A stretch of 7,128 bases of DNA from Campylobacteraceae bacterium (GCA_027040375.1 JALUMJ010000169.1:1-7128); one strand, 5' to 3'. Shown: positions 1-6,524, counted from the first letter of the stretch. The notes: a model not told the origin generated them from the letters alone. Numbers and translations are program-made.

Positions 1-82
1 AAAAAGATACAAATGTCTCTATCATCTACCCATAGGTCTTTGCTTGTAACGAAGATTCAGCTTTGCTATCTAAACTCTATTT
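1..82. other. Left-edge region, no supported gene
   Basis: This stretch lies downstream of the epimerase stop codon. On the plus strand, frame 1 is open from the window edge to a TAG at 88-90, but its serine-rich translation (containing SLSSTHRSLL) resembles the antisense shadows seen opposite the epimerase. On the minus strand one frame is open from about 63 down to 1 (containing TSKDLWVDDRD) and looks more protein-like, but it has no ATG, GTG or TTG start and is preceded by a TGA. An ATG at 25-23 on the minus strand opens a frame to the edge but lacks a ribosome site. I see no terminator hairpin for the epimerase gene here. Nothing can be called without the neighbouring sequence. Confidence 0.3.
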
Positions 83-1177
83 TTATGTAGGCTTTAGCCC
101 ACTAATACCCAAGCCATATCCATCTGACAACTCTATATCGGCTCCATCAAACTTCACGCCACCGCTAACCAAAGAAGTTTTACACAAAATTGGAGCATCC
201 AAATCGAGCATAGTGACAGTATCACTCCTTGCTGAGGCTACATGTGCAGCTGCTCCTACGCTGATAGCGCCCTCTAGCATGCATCCTATCATACACTTTG
301 TGTCGTAAAGTTTGCAAATATCTGCTATCAAAAGAGCATTTGAGATTCCACCGCATTTATCTAGTTTTATATTTACAAAATCAACAGCATCGGCTTCCAA
401 GATTTTCACGGCATCCATCGGTGAAAAAACACTCTCATCAGCTAGTATCGGTATAGAACTTCTCTCTTTTATGTATTTTAGTCCCTCTATATCACCTTTT
501 TTTACAGGTTGTTCTATCAATTCTATCGGAATTTGATGTTTTTCCATGCTATTTAAAAACTCTACACACTCCTCTTTACTCCAACCCTGATTTGCATCTA
601 GTTTTAAAGAGGTCTCTACATGTAGAGCTTTTTTTATCTCTATTACCCTTTGTATATCCTCCTTATAATCATCACCTAGCTTTATCTTTAGTGATTTAAA
701 ACCTCTGCTTTGTGCCTCTATAGAGTCTTGTATCATAGTGTCGATATCATTTAGGCTTATCGTGATACCAGTCTTAAAATCTCTTTTGCTTCCGCCTAAC
801 AGCCTATACAGAGGAATTTTAAGATTTTGGGCAAATATATCATAAAGAGCTATCTCAACAGCAGATTTTGCACTAAAATTTTTCTCTATCGAGTTGTGGA
901 CTATACATAAAAGTTGATTAAAATCAAGTACAGATTTTCCCATGATATGTCTTTTTATAATATGCAATGCTTCTATGATAGAACTTTTAGAATCGCCAGT
1001 TACCGCAAATGTAGGAGCAGTCTCACCATATCCTACAAGTCCATTTCTTGTCTCAATCTTTAAGATTATGGATTCAAGCTCATACACAACCCTAAGTGCC
1101 GTCTTAAATGGTTTAAGGAGCGGCATCTTGATAATTTTTACAGTCATATTTTTAATCAACATTTCGTTTTTACTCAC
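83..1177 (-). CDS. Dipeptide epimerase (L-Ala-D/L-Glu epimerase type, enolase superfamily)
   Basis: Cytoplasmic Mg2+-dependent enzyme expected to invert the alpha-carbon of the second residue of a dipeptide, typically L-Ala-D-Glu to L-Ala-L-Glu in murein-peptide recycling. At 364 aa it has the usual family length. The N-terminal capping domain contains the family-typical KPFKTALR at residues 22-29. The barrel carries the expected catalytic set: KIK at 164-166 (first acid/base lysine), metal ligands D194 (DANQGW), E222 (EQP) and D247 (DES), KLDKCGG at 271-277 (second lysine), and DLD at 325-327, the DxD motif that in known dipeptide epimerases contacts the dipeptide amino group. It is divergent from the dpp operon. 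The start is uncertain: the longest frame begins with GTG at 1177 without a ribosome site, while ATGs at 1162 and 1147 are possible; the 1147 start gives MTVKIIK, closest to the common family N-terminus. The exact dipeptide specificity cannot be read from the sequence; related members act on other dipeptides. Confidence 0.9.
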   Translation of the reverse strand: MSKNEMLIKNMTVKIIKMPLLKPFKTALRVVYELESIILKIETRNGLVGYGETAPTFAVTGDSKSSIIEALHIIKRHIMGKSVLDFNQLLCIVHNSIEKNFSAKSAVEIALYDIFAQNLKIPLYRLLGGSKRDFKTGITISLNDIDTMIQDSIEAQSRGFKSLKIKLGDDYKEDIQRVIEIKKALHVETSLKLDANQGWSKEECVEFLNSMEKHQIPIELIEQPVKKGDIEGLKYIKERSSIPILADESVFSPMDAVKILEADAVDFVNIKLDKCGGISNALLIADICKLYDTKCMIGCMLEGAISVGAAAHVASARSDTVTMLDLDAPILCKTSLVSGGVKFDGADIELSDGYGLGISGLKPT

Positions 1178-1192
1178 TTTTTATGTTATTAG

Positions 1193-1207
1193 TTGAAATT
1201 ATATCAA
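1193..1207. promoter_or_regulatory. Near-palindrome over the epimerase -10 box, possible operator
   Basis: TTGAAATTATATCAA is symmetric at 12 of 14 paired positions (TTGA-N7-TCAA) and is centred on the minus-strand -10 box. A regulator bound here would block the epimerase promoter. It resembles a CRP/FNR-type half-site arrangement, but the spacer is one base longer than the TTGAT-N4-ATCAA consensus, and chance symmetry is likely in DNA this AT-rich. Confidence 0.2.
1198..1203 (-). promoter_or_regulatory. Putative -10 box of the epimerase gene
   Basis: Read on the minus strand this is a perfect TATAAT, preceded by a T-tract, as is common in Campylobacterota sigma-70 promoters that lack a conserved -35. 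Predicted transcription would begin near 1191. That leaves only about 14 bases before the GTG at 1177 with no ribosome site, but about 29 or 44 bases before the ATGs at 1162 and 1147, which argues mildly for one of the shorter starts. Confidence 0.5.
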
Positions 1208-1252
1208 AAAATAGATATTTTACTGTTTTTTAAGGCGTAATCTATGAAACTT

Positions 1253-1261
1253 TGGTACAAT
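1253..1261 (+). promoter_or_regulatory. Putative extended -10 promoter of the dpp operon
   Basis: TGGTACAAT combines a TGN extension with a TACAAT -10 box. A T-rich tract lies upstream (about 1218-1232) and no convincing -35 is seen. Predicted transcription starts near 1268, giving a leader of roughly 28 bases that contains the strong ribosome site of dppA. It would drive the whole operon from dppA onward. Confidence 0.5.
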
Positions 1262-1284
1262 TATCTTGAATAAAAAAATAAATT

Positions 1285-1289
1285 GGAGG
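1285..1289 (+). promoter_or_regulatory. Strong ribosome binding site of dppA
   Basis: GGAGG lies 6 bases before the ATG at 1296, the best match to the anti-Shine-Dalgarno sequence in the operon. It fits the high expression usually needed for a periplasmic binding protein relative to its membrane partners and fixes the dppA start. Confidence 0.75.
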
Positions 1290-1295
1290 TAAAAC

Positions 1296-2888
1296 ATGAG
1301 AAAACTACTCATAACGGCTTTGTTGTTCGCAACAACTTTAATGTACGCTGCGCCAAAGTATGGTGGAGTTTTGGTATTTGGAAGAAGTGGGGATTCAGTT
1401 TCTATAGATCCAGCACATGTAACAGACGGGGAGAGCTTTTATGCTTCAACACAAGTATATAACACCTTAGTACAGTTTAAAAATGGAACAACTACTATGG
1501 AACCTGGGCTTGCTACATCTTGGGATGTTACAAAAGATGGATTATCTTATGTTTTTCATCTAAGAAAAGGTGTGTATTTTCACCCTACAAAATACTATAA
1601 AAAAAGAAATGAATTTACAGCTGATGATGTTGTTTTTTCTTTAAAAAGACAATTTGATAAAACAAATCCTTACAATAAACTAGGTGGCTCATACAAATAC
1701 TGGGGCGCTATGGATATGGATAAAATTGTAAAAGATGTGATTAAGATAGATAAATATACTGTCAAAATAACTCTTAAAAAACCAGAAGCTCCATTTTTGT
1801 CAAATATGGCTATGGACTTTGCTTCAATCCTTTCCAAAACATATGCTATGGATTTACTAAAAGAAGGCAAATCAGATAGACTTGCAAGATATCCTGTAGG
1901 AACAGGTCCATTTGTATTGGTTAAGTGGGTAAAAGATGACAAAATGATATTTACTGCAAATGAAAACTACTGGGAAGGCAAACCTTATATCAAAAAACTT
2001 ATCCTAAAAGTCATCACAAGCTCATCTGTTAGAGCGGCTGAACTCAAAGTCGGTTCAATCCATGTTATGGATTTTCCAAACCCTGAAGAAATAGCAGGAC
2101 TTCAAGCAGATCCAAAAATAAAACTTGTGAAACAAGAAGGTCTTAATGTAGGCTACCTTGCACTTGATCAAGTGAAATTTGCTGCATTTAAAGATGTAAG
2201 AGTAAGAAGAGCTATAAACTATGCTATAAACAAAGAAGCGATAGTAAAAGCCATATATGCCGGTTTTGGTAAGCCTGCATACACACCGATTCCTCCTACA
2301 ATGTGGAGTTATAATGCAAATGTAAAAAAATATAAATATAATCCGGAAAAAGCAAAGCAACTTCTAAAAGAAGCTGGTTATCCAAAACTTTCATTTGAAC
2401 TTTGGGCAATGCCTGTGGCTCGTCCATATATGCCAAATGCGAGAAAAGTAGCTGAAGCTATGCAAGCAGACTTGGCAAAAGTTGGAGTTACAACAAAAAT
2501 CGTCAGCTATGACTGGGGAACTTATCTAGATAAAGGAAGACATTACAAAGATGACTCTTGTCTTCTTGGCTGGACTGGTGACAATGGAGATCCTGATAAC
2601 TTCCTAAATGTTCTTCTTACTTCAAATGCGGCAAAAATTCCTGCTTCAAACAGAGCTGGTTGGAAAAACCCAGAATTTGATGCTTTGATAGCAAAAGCAA
2701 AAACTACAACTGATGTAAAAGAGAGAACTAAGCTCTATATGAAAGCTCAAGAGATATTTGCAGACCAAGTTCCTTGGGTAACTATCGCAAACTCTTTAGT
2801 TGTTGAGCCTATCAGAAAAAGTGTTATGAACTTCAAACTTGACCCTATGGGAAAAAGAAGATTCAACAAAGTTTGGTTTGACAAATAA
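1296..2888 (+). CDS. dppA: Periplasmic dipeptide-binding protein DppA
   Basis: Solute-binding protein, family 5 (SBP_bac_5), that captures peptides in the periplasm and delivers them to DppBC. Its 530 aa match the usual DppA length. Residues 1-18 form a signal peptide (basic MRKLL, hydrophobic core, probable cut after MYA); there is no lipobox cysteine, so the mature protein should be soluble. Segments that I recall as shared with E. coli DppA run throughout: HLRKGV at 88-93, AMDFASILSK at 172-181, GTGPF at 202-206, GLNVGYL at 282-288, IPPTMW at 332-337, MPVARPY at 372-378 and GWTGDNGDPDNF at 425-436. The last two regions include the arginine and aspartate expected to hold the peptide carboxyl and amino ends in DppA. 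Cysteines found in E. coli DppA are absent; only C422 remains. First gene of the operon, behind its own promoter and a strong ribosome site. Dipeptide is the most likely ligand, but haem, aminolevulinate or murein peptides are possible for this family. Confidence 0.93.
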   Translation: MRKLLITALLFATTLMYAAPKYGGVLVFGRSGDSVSIDPAHVTDGESFYASTQVYNTLVQFKNGTTTMEPGLATSWDVTKDGLSYVFHLRKGVYFHPTKYYKKRNEFTADDVVFSLKRQFDKTNPYNKLGGSYKYWGAMDMDKIVKDVIKIDKYTVKITLKKPEAPFLSNMAMDFASILSKTYAMDLLKEGKSDRLARYPVGTGPFVLVKWVKDDKMIFTANENYWEGKPYIKKLILKVITSSSVRAAELKVGSIHVMDFPNPEEIAGLQADPKIKLVKQEGLNVGYLALDQVKFAAFKDVRVRRAINYAINKEAIVKAIYAGFGKPAYTPIPPTMWSYNANVKKYKYNPEKAKQLLKEAGYPKLSFELWAMPVARPYMPNARKVAEAMQADLAKVGVTTKIVSYDWGTYLDKGRHYKDDSCLLGWTGDNGDPDNFLNVLLTSNAAKIPASNRAGWKNPEFDALIAKAKTTTDVKERTKLYMKAQEIFADQVPWVTIANSLVVEPIRKSVMNFKLDPMGKRRFNKVWFDK

Positions 2889-2899
2889 CAAACCTCTAC

Positions 2900-2928
2900 A
2901 TGTAAAGAGAGCTTGCCTCTCTTTACAT
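2900..2928 (+). repeat. Perfect 12-bp hairpin after dppA
   Basis: ATGTAAAGAGAG (2900-2911) is the exact reverse complement of CTCTCTTTACAT (2917-2928), with a 5-base loop. It begins 11 bases after the dppA stop. No T-run follows it, so it is not a standard intrinsic terminator. In many transport operons such an intercistronic stem protects the 3' end of the binding-protein mRNA or thins transcription of the permease genes; that role is inferred here. CTCT at 2894-2897 could also pair with AGAG at 2906-2909, a weaker competing fold. Confidence 0.75.
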
Positions 2929-2937
2929 CACTACTAG

Positions 2938-2984
2938 CTGACCTTACCCACTATTTATATTTCATAGCTCGTGCGTAAGTTCAG
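2938..2984 (+). repeat. Second imperfect inverted repeat before dppB
   Basis: CTGACCTTACCCAC (2938-2951) pairs with GTGCGTAAGTTCAG (2971-2984) at 12 of 14 positions, with a 19-base AT-rich loop. It lies 9 bases after the first hairpin and ends 10 bases before the dppB ribosome site. It could influence translation of dppB or act with the first stem as a processing or pausing site. Function is inferred only. Confidence 0.55.
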
Positions 2985-2994
2985 ATATAATTAT

Positions 2995-3000
2995 AAGGAG
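2995..3000 (+). promoter_or_regulatory. Ribosome binding site that fixes the TTG start of dppB
   Basis: AAGGAG lies 5 bases before TTG at 3006. There is no in-frame ATG giving a family-typical N-terminus, so this site supports TTG as the real start codon. Confidence 0.8.
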
Positions 3001-3005
3001 AATTT

Positions 3006-4010
3006 TTGTTTTCTTACATTGTAAAGAGATTACTATGGACAATTCCCACACTATTTGGTGTCACCCTACTTGTCTTTTCCATGGTTCATTTAACACCGGG
3101 CGATCCTGCTGCTGCAATTTTGGGCGATAAAGCAAACAAACAATCTATCGCAGATTTAAGAGCACAAATGGGACTCGATAAACCTCTATATGAACAGTAC
3201 TTCATCTATATAAAAAATCTCTCACATGGAGATTTTGGAAAATCAGCAAATAGTAACGAAGAAGTAATGAGTGAATTTAAGGATAGATTTCCTGCAACTG
3301 TTGAACTCTCTATGGTTGCTATGTTTTTTGCTGTAATTCTAGGTATTGGTGCCGGGATTGTATCGGCAGTTAAGAGATACTCTATATTTGATTACGGGAG
3401 CATGTTTGGCGCACTTGCGGGCGTATCGATGCCTGTTTTTTGGCTAGGGCTTGTGCTGATATACTTTTTTTCCGTCAAACTAGGATGGCTACCGGTATCG
3501 GGGAGGCTCGGATATGAATTTGATATAGACCATATTACGGGCTTTTATCTTATAGATTCACTTCTTGTCAAAGATTATGAGGCTTTTTGGGATGCATTAA
3601 GACATCTTATACTTCCAGCTATCGCGCTTGGTACCATACCTATGGCAATCATAGCGAGAATGACAAGAAGCAGTATGATAGAGGTGATGAAAGAAGAGTA
3701 TATAAAAACCGCTAGAGCCAAAGGATGTTCTAGATTTCAAGTCATATTTATACATGCTCTTAGAAATGCTATGATGCCTGTTGTTACTATCATCGGTTTG
3801 ATGCTAGGAAGCTTATTTGCAGGGGCAATACTGACTGAAACTACATTTTCATGGCCAGGAATCGGAAAGTGGCTTGTAAATGCCGTCTATCAAAGAGATT
3901 TTCCTGTTATTCAATCAACAACTCTGATAATCGCCATCATATTTATATTTGTAAATCTAATTGTTGACTTACTTTATGCTTTTATAAATCCAAAAATTAG
4001 GCTGAATTAA
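3006..4010 (+). CDS. dppB: Dipeptide ABC transporter permease DppB
   Basis: Inner-membrane permease forming half of the translocation channel with DppC. At 334 aa it is close to the usual DppB length. The N-terminus MFSYIVKRLLWTIPTLFGV is the classic start of this family: a first membrane segment at about 10-29, followed by a periplasmic stretch containing LTPGDPA (29-35) and MGLDKPLYEQY (55-65). Further hydrophobic segments lie near 101-122, 135-157, 202-219, 256-276 and 305-325. The EAA loop that docks on the ATPases is at about 230-252 (EEYIKTARAKG followed by HALRNA), and the conserved ETTFSWPGIG is at 278-287. The start codon is TTG, supported by a well-placed ribosome site; together with the hairpins upstream it may lower expression relative to dppA. 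Its stop TAA shares one base with the dppC start. NikB- or OppB-like permeases look similar, but the operon context favours Dpp. Confidence 0.92.
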   Translation: MFSYIVKRLLWTIPTLFGVTLLVFSMVHLTPGDPAAAILGDKANKQSIADLRAQMGLDKPLYEQYFIYIKNLSHGDFGKSANSNEEVMSEFKDRFPATVELSMVAMFFAVILGIGAGIVSAVKRYSIFDYGSMFGALAGVSMPVFWLGLVLIYFFSVKLGWLPVSGRLGYEFDIDHITGFYLIDSLLVKDYEAFWDALRHLILPAIALGTIPMAIIARMTRSSMIEVMKEEYIKTARAKGCSRFQVIFIHALRNAMMPVVTIIGLMLGSLFAGAILTETTFSWPGIGKWLVNAVYQRDFPVIQSTTLIIAIIFIFVNLIVDLLYAFINPKIRLN

Positions 4011-4870
4011 TGGAAAATTTATTGGAATTTATAAAACAATACAAAAAAAATAAGGCAGCCCTTGTTGGTTTCATCGTAGTTGTGATAATCTTATGCATGG
4101 CTATGTTTGCTCCTTATATGACAGCTTATATGCCTGATGATCAAAATTTGGCAGACAGGTTAATTCCGCCTATGTGGGACGCGAAAGGGGTTATTAGCCA
4201 TGTCTTAGGGACAGATGATTTTGGAAGAGATTTGCTTACTAGGATTATTTTTGGCTCTAGAATATCTTTGATGGTTGGAGCAGTTTCTGTTGGATTGTCT
4301 CTCTCCTTTGGTCTGGTCATGGGTATAGTTGCTGCCTATTTTGGAGGAAAAACTGATCTTTTTATTATGAGAATTGTTGATATTATGCTTTCAATTCCTG
4401 CGATTCTTTTAGCTATAGTTATAGTTTCTATTCTTGGACCTAGTCTATTTAGTGCGATGACCGCCATAGGAATAGTAGGTATTCCAACTTACGCCAGAAT
4501 AGTCAGATCTTCTGTTTTGGCTGAGAGAGAGAAAGAGTATGTTATAGCCAGTCGTATAAATGGTTCTTCAAATTTTAGACTTATGTTTGTAGTTATTCTT
4601 CCAAACTGTGCATCACCGATAATCGTACAAGCTACTATGGGTTTTGCTTCTGCTGTCTTGGAAGCTGCTGGACTTAGCTTTTTAGGACTTGGTGCTCAGC
4701 CACCGACTCCCGAATGGGGTGCAATGCTTAGTGATTCATTGCAATTTATAACAACCGCTCCTTGGATGATATTTTATCCTGGTCTTGCTATATTTTTGAC
4801 TGTTCTTAGTTTTAACCTTATGGGTGATGGACTGATGGATGTGCTAGATCCAAAGCTAAAGGATAAATGA
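4010..4870 (+). CDS. dppC: Dipeptide ABC transporter permease DppC
   Basis: Second inner-membrane permease subunit. At 286 aa it is of ordinary length for DppC. A cytoplasmic N-terminal region (FIKQYKKNKAALVG) leads into the first membrane segment at about 18-36. The periplasmic region carries the family hallmark LGTDDFGRD at 66-74, then FGSRISL at 81-87. Membrane segments follow near 88-110, 127-145, 148-160, 203-222 and 251-270. The EAA loop is at about 174-200 (EKEYVIASRINGSS, then VILPNCASP), and AAGLSFLGLGAQPPTPEWG at 219-237 is a strong DppC/OppC signature. The start overlaps the dppB stop by one base (TAATG), and only a weak TTAGG precedes it (3997-4001), so translation is probably coupled to dppB. 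Nothing is truncated or unusual. Confidence 0.93.
   Translation: MENLLEFIKQYKKNKAALVGFIVVVIILCMAMFAPYMTAYMPDDQNLADRLIPPMWDAKGVISHVLGTDDFGRDLLTRIIFGSRISLMVGAVSVGLSLSFGLVMGIVAAYFGGKTDLFIMRIVDIMLSIPAILLAIVIVSILGPSLFSAMTAIGIVGIPTYARIVRSSVLAEREKEYVIASRINGSSNFRLMFVVILPNCASPIIVQATMGFASAVLEAAGLSFLGLGAQPPTPEWGAMLSDSLQFITTAPWMIFYPGLAIFLTVLSFNLMGDGLMDVLDPKLKDK
4858..4863 (+). promoter_or_regulatory. Ribosome binding site of dppD, bearing on its start
   Basis: AAAGGA lies only 3 bases before the ATG at 4867 but 6 bases before a second in-frame ATG at 4870. The spacing favours 4870, which also gives the same one-base stop/start overlap with the upstream gene that dppC has with dppB. Confidence 0.6.
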
Positions 4871-5730
4871 TGTTATTGTCTGTAAAAAATTTAAAAACAT
4901 ATTTTTATTCTGATGCGGGAGTAAATAAAGCTGTCAATGATGTAAGTTTTGATATACCTAAAGGCAAAACTGTCTGTATCGTTGGAGAAAGTGGTAGTGG
5001 AAAGAGTATAACTTCTTTATCTATTATGAGGTTAATTGACCATCCCGGAGAAATTGAAGGCGGAGAAATCATATTTGAAGATCGTGACCTTTTGAAATTA
5101 AGCGATGCACAAATGAGAAAAGTCAGAGGCAAAGAGATATCTATGATATTTCAGGAACCCATGACTTCACTTAATCCTTCATATACTGTGGGTTACCAGA
5201 TAGATGAGGCACTTAGGCTTCACCAAAAACAACTTAACAAAAAGCAAAGATTTGAAAAAGTTGTGGAATCACTTGAACTAGTAGGAATACACAATCCAAG
5301 AGAAAAGTATGGAGAATATCCATTTAAATTAAGTGGTGGACAAAGACAAAGAGTGATGATAGCAATCGCCATGGCATGTGAACCAAAGATGCTTATAGCG
5401 GATGAGCCGACAACTGCTCTTGATGTAACTATCCAAGCCCAAGTGTTGGACCTCATGAAAGAACTACAAGATAAAAAAGGAACATCTATACTCTTTATCA
5501 CGCATGATTTAGGTGTGGTTTATCAAATCGCTGATGAAGTAGTCGTCATGTATAAAGGTCATATAGTGGAAAAGGCTAGCGCGGAAGAACTTTTTAAAGA
5601 TCCTAGACATCCATATACAAAAGCTCTTTTGCACTCTATTCCAATACCTGGTGTAACTCCTAGAAAATCTAAACTAGATACTGTTGATGAAAATGTTGAC
5701 TATCTCTCTTTTCCAAAGGAGATTAGATGA
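4870..5730 (+). CDS. dppD: Dipeptide ABC transporter ATP-binding protein DppD
   Basis: Cytoplasmic ATPase subunit that pairs with DppF. Two adjacent ATGs exist (4867 and 4870); I chose the second for ribosome-site spacing, giving 286 aa. Numbered from the first ATG, the motifs are: Walker A GESGSGKS at 40-47, Q-loop FQEPMTSLNP at 95-104, signature LSGGQRQR at 155-162, Walker B MLIADEP at 175-181, D-loop ALD at 184-186 and switch histidine H213. The oligopeptide/dipeptide ATPase C-terminal region begins with HPYTKALLHSIP (248-259). The tail is short: E. coli DppD is about 327 aa, and the cysteine-rich segment found in many DppD/OppD proteins is missing here; the only cysteines are C37 and C171. 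All catalytic motifs are intact, so it should be active. It overlaps dppC by one base (four if the first ATG is used) and dppF by four. Confidence 0.92.
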   Translation: MLLSVKNLKTYFYSDAGVNKAVNDVSFDIPKGKTVCIVGESGSGKSITSLSIMRLIDHPGEIEGGEIIFEDRDLLKLSDAQMRKVRGKEISMIFQEPMTSLNPSYTVGYQIDEALRLHQKQLNKKQRFEKVVESLELVGIHNPREKYGEYPFKLSGGQRQRVMIAIAMACEPKMLIADEPTTALDVTIQAQVLDLMKELQDKKGTSILFITHDLGVVYQIADEVVVMYKGHIVEKASAEELFKDPRHPYTKALLHSIPIPGVTPRKSKLDTVDENVDYLSFPKEIR

Positions 5731-6518
5731 GCGAAATAATTTATGAAATAAAAAATTTAAAAAAATATTATGAGATTAATCTTGGACTTTTTAAAAAACC
5801 AAAGATTGTCAAAGCTGTTAATGATATCTCTTTTAATGTTAAAAAAGGTGAAGTATTAAGTTTAGTTGGTGAAAGCGGATGTGGAAAATCCACCACAGCA
5901 AAACTGATTTTAAAAATAGAAGAACCCACAGGTGGAGAGATATTGTTTAACGGAAAAGATATCACCAAATTCAAAGGCCATGAACTAGAAGCGTATAGAA
6001 AAAAAGTTCAAATCATCTTCCAAGACCCCTACTCGTCGCTTAATCCGAGATGGAAAGTCGGCTCAATCATAGGTGAACCACTTAAACTAAATACAAAAAT
6101 GAAGGACATTGAGATAAAAGAGAGGGTTTTGTATTTGATGGAGAAAGTCGGTATGCATCCTGATTGGTACGAGAGATATCCTCATCAATTCTCAGGAGGA
6201 CAGAGACAAAGGATAGGAATAGCTAGAGCATTGGCTCTAAATCCTGAGATTATTGTCTGTGACGAGCCTGTAAGCGCTCTTGATGTCTCAATCCAAGCTC
6301 AAGTTTTAAATCTATTGCTTGATTTGCAAAAAGAATTTAACTTAACATATATATTTATATCTCATGATTTAAGTGTTGTTGAGCATATTTCAGATAGAAT
6401 AGTTGTCATGTATTTTGGAGATATAGTGGAGCTCAAAAGCGTGGATGATTTATTTGAAAATCCTGAAGCAGACTATACAAAAAAACTCCTAAGTGCAATA
6501 CCAACCATAAAGGACTAA
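5727..6518 (+). CDS. dppF: Dipeptide ABC transporter ATP-binding protein DppF
   Basis: Second ATPase subunit of the transporter. The insert LGLFKKPKIVKAVNDISF (19-36) between the first strand and Walker A is typical of the F-type subunit. Motifs: Walker A GESGCGKST at 48-56, Q-loop FQDPYSSLNPR at 98-108, signature FSGGQRQR at 155-162 (serine-glycine core intact, with F in place of L), Walker B IIVCDEP at 175-181, D-loop ALD at 184-186, and H213. The 263 aa protein stops soon after DYTKKLLSAIP (249-259), about 70 residues shorter than E. coli DppF as I recall it, and lacks the cysteine-containing tail. The ATG overlaps the dppD stop by four bases (ATGA), with AAGGAG at 5716-5721 placed 5 bases upstream, so it is both coupled and independently well initiated. 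The two ATPases differ in sequence, as expected for a heterodimer. Confidence 0.92.
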   Translation: MSEIIYEIKNLKKYYEINLGLFKKPKIVKAVNDISFNVKKGEVLSLVGESGCGKSTTAKLILKIEEPTGGEILFNGKDITKFKGHELEAYRKKVQIIFQDPYSSLNPRWKVGSIIGEPLKLNTKMKDIEIKERVLYLMEKVGMHPDWYERYPHQFSGGQRQRIGIARALALNPEIIVCDEPVSALDVSIQAQVLNLLLDLQKEFNLTYIFISHDLSVVEHISDRIVVMYFGDIVELKSVDDLFENPEADYTKKLLSAIPTIKD

Positions 6519-6524
6519 AAAAAG

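Noticed and set aside
63..536. Two plus-strand open frames opposite the epimerase
   Set aside because: They are serine- and proline-rich shadows with no ribosome sites; the minus strand carries all catalytic motifs of the epimerase.
1193..1207. FNR or CRP box
   Set aside because: The spacer is 7 rather than 6 bases between TTGA and TCAA, so it does not fit the consensus; kept only as a weak generic operator candidate.
2055..2360. 101-codon minus-strand open frame opposite dppA
   Set aside because: Its translation is rich in C, F, Y and I in a pattern typical of antisense reading of an AT-rich gene, and dppA is unambiguous here.
2900..2928. Intrinsic terminator after dppA
   Set aside because: The stem is strong but is followed by CACTACTAGC rather than a T-run, and the transporter genes needed with dppA lie directly downstream.
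2986..2991. TATAAT before dppB as an internal promoter
   Set aside because: A start about 7 bases downstream would fall inside the AAGGAG ribosome site at 2995-3000, destroying it; no -35 is visible. The match is probably chance in AT-rich DNA.
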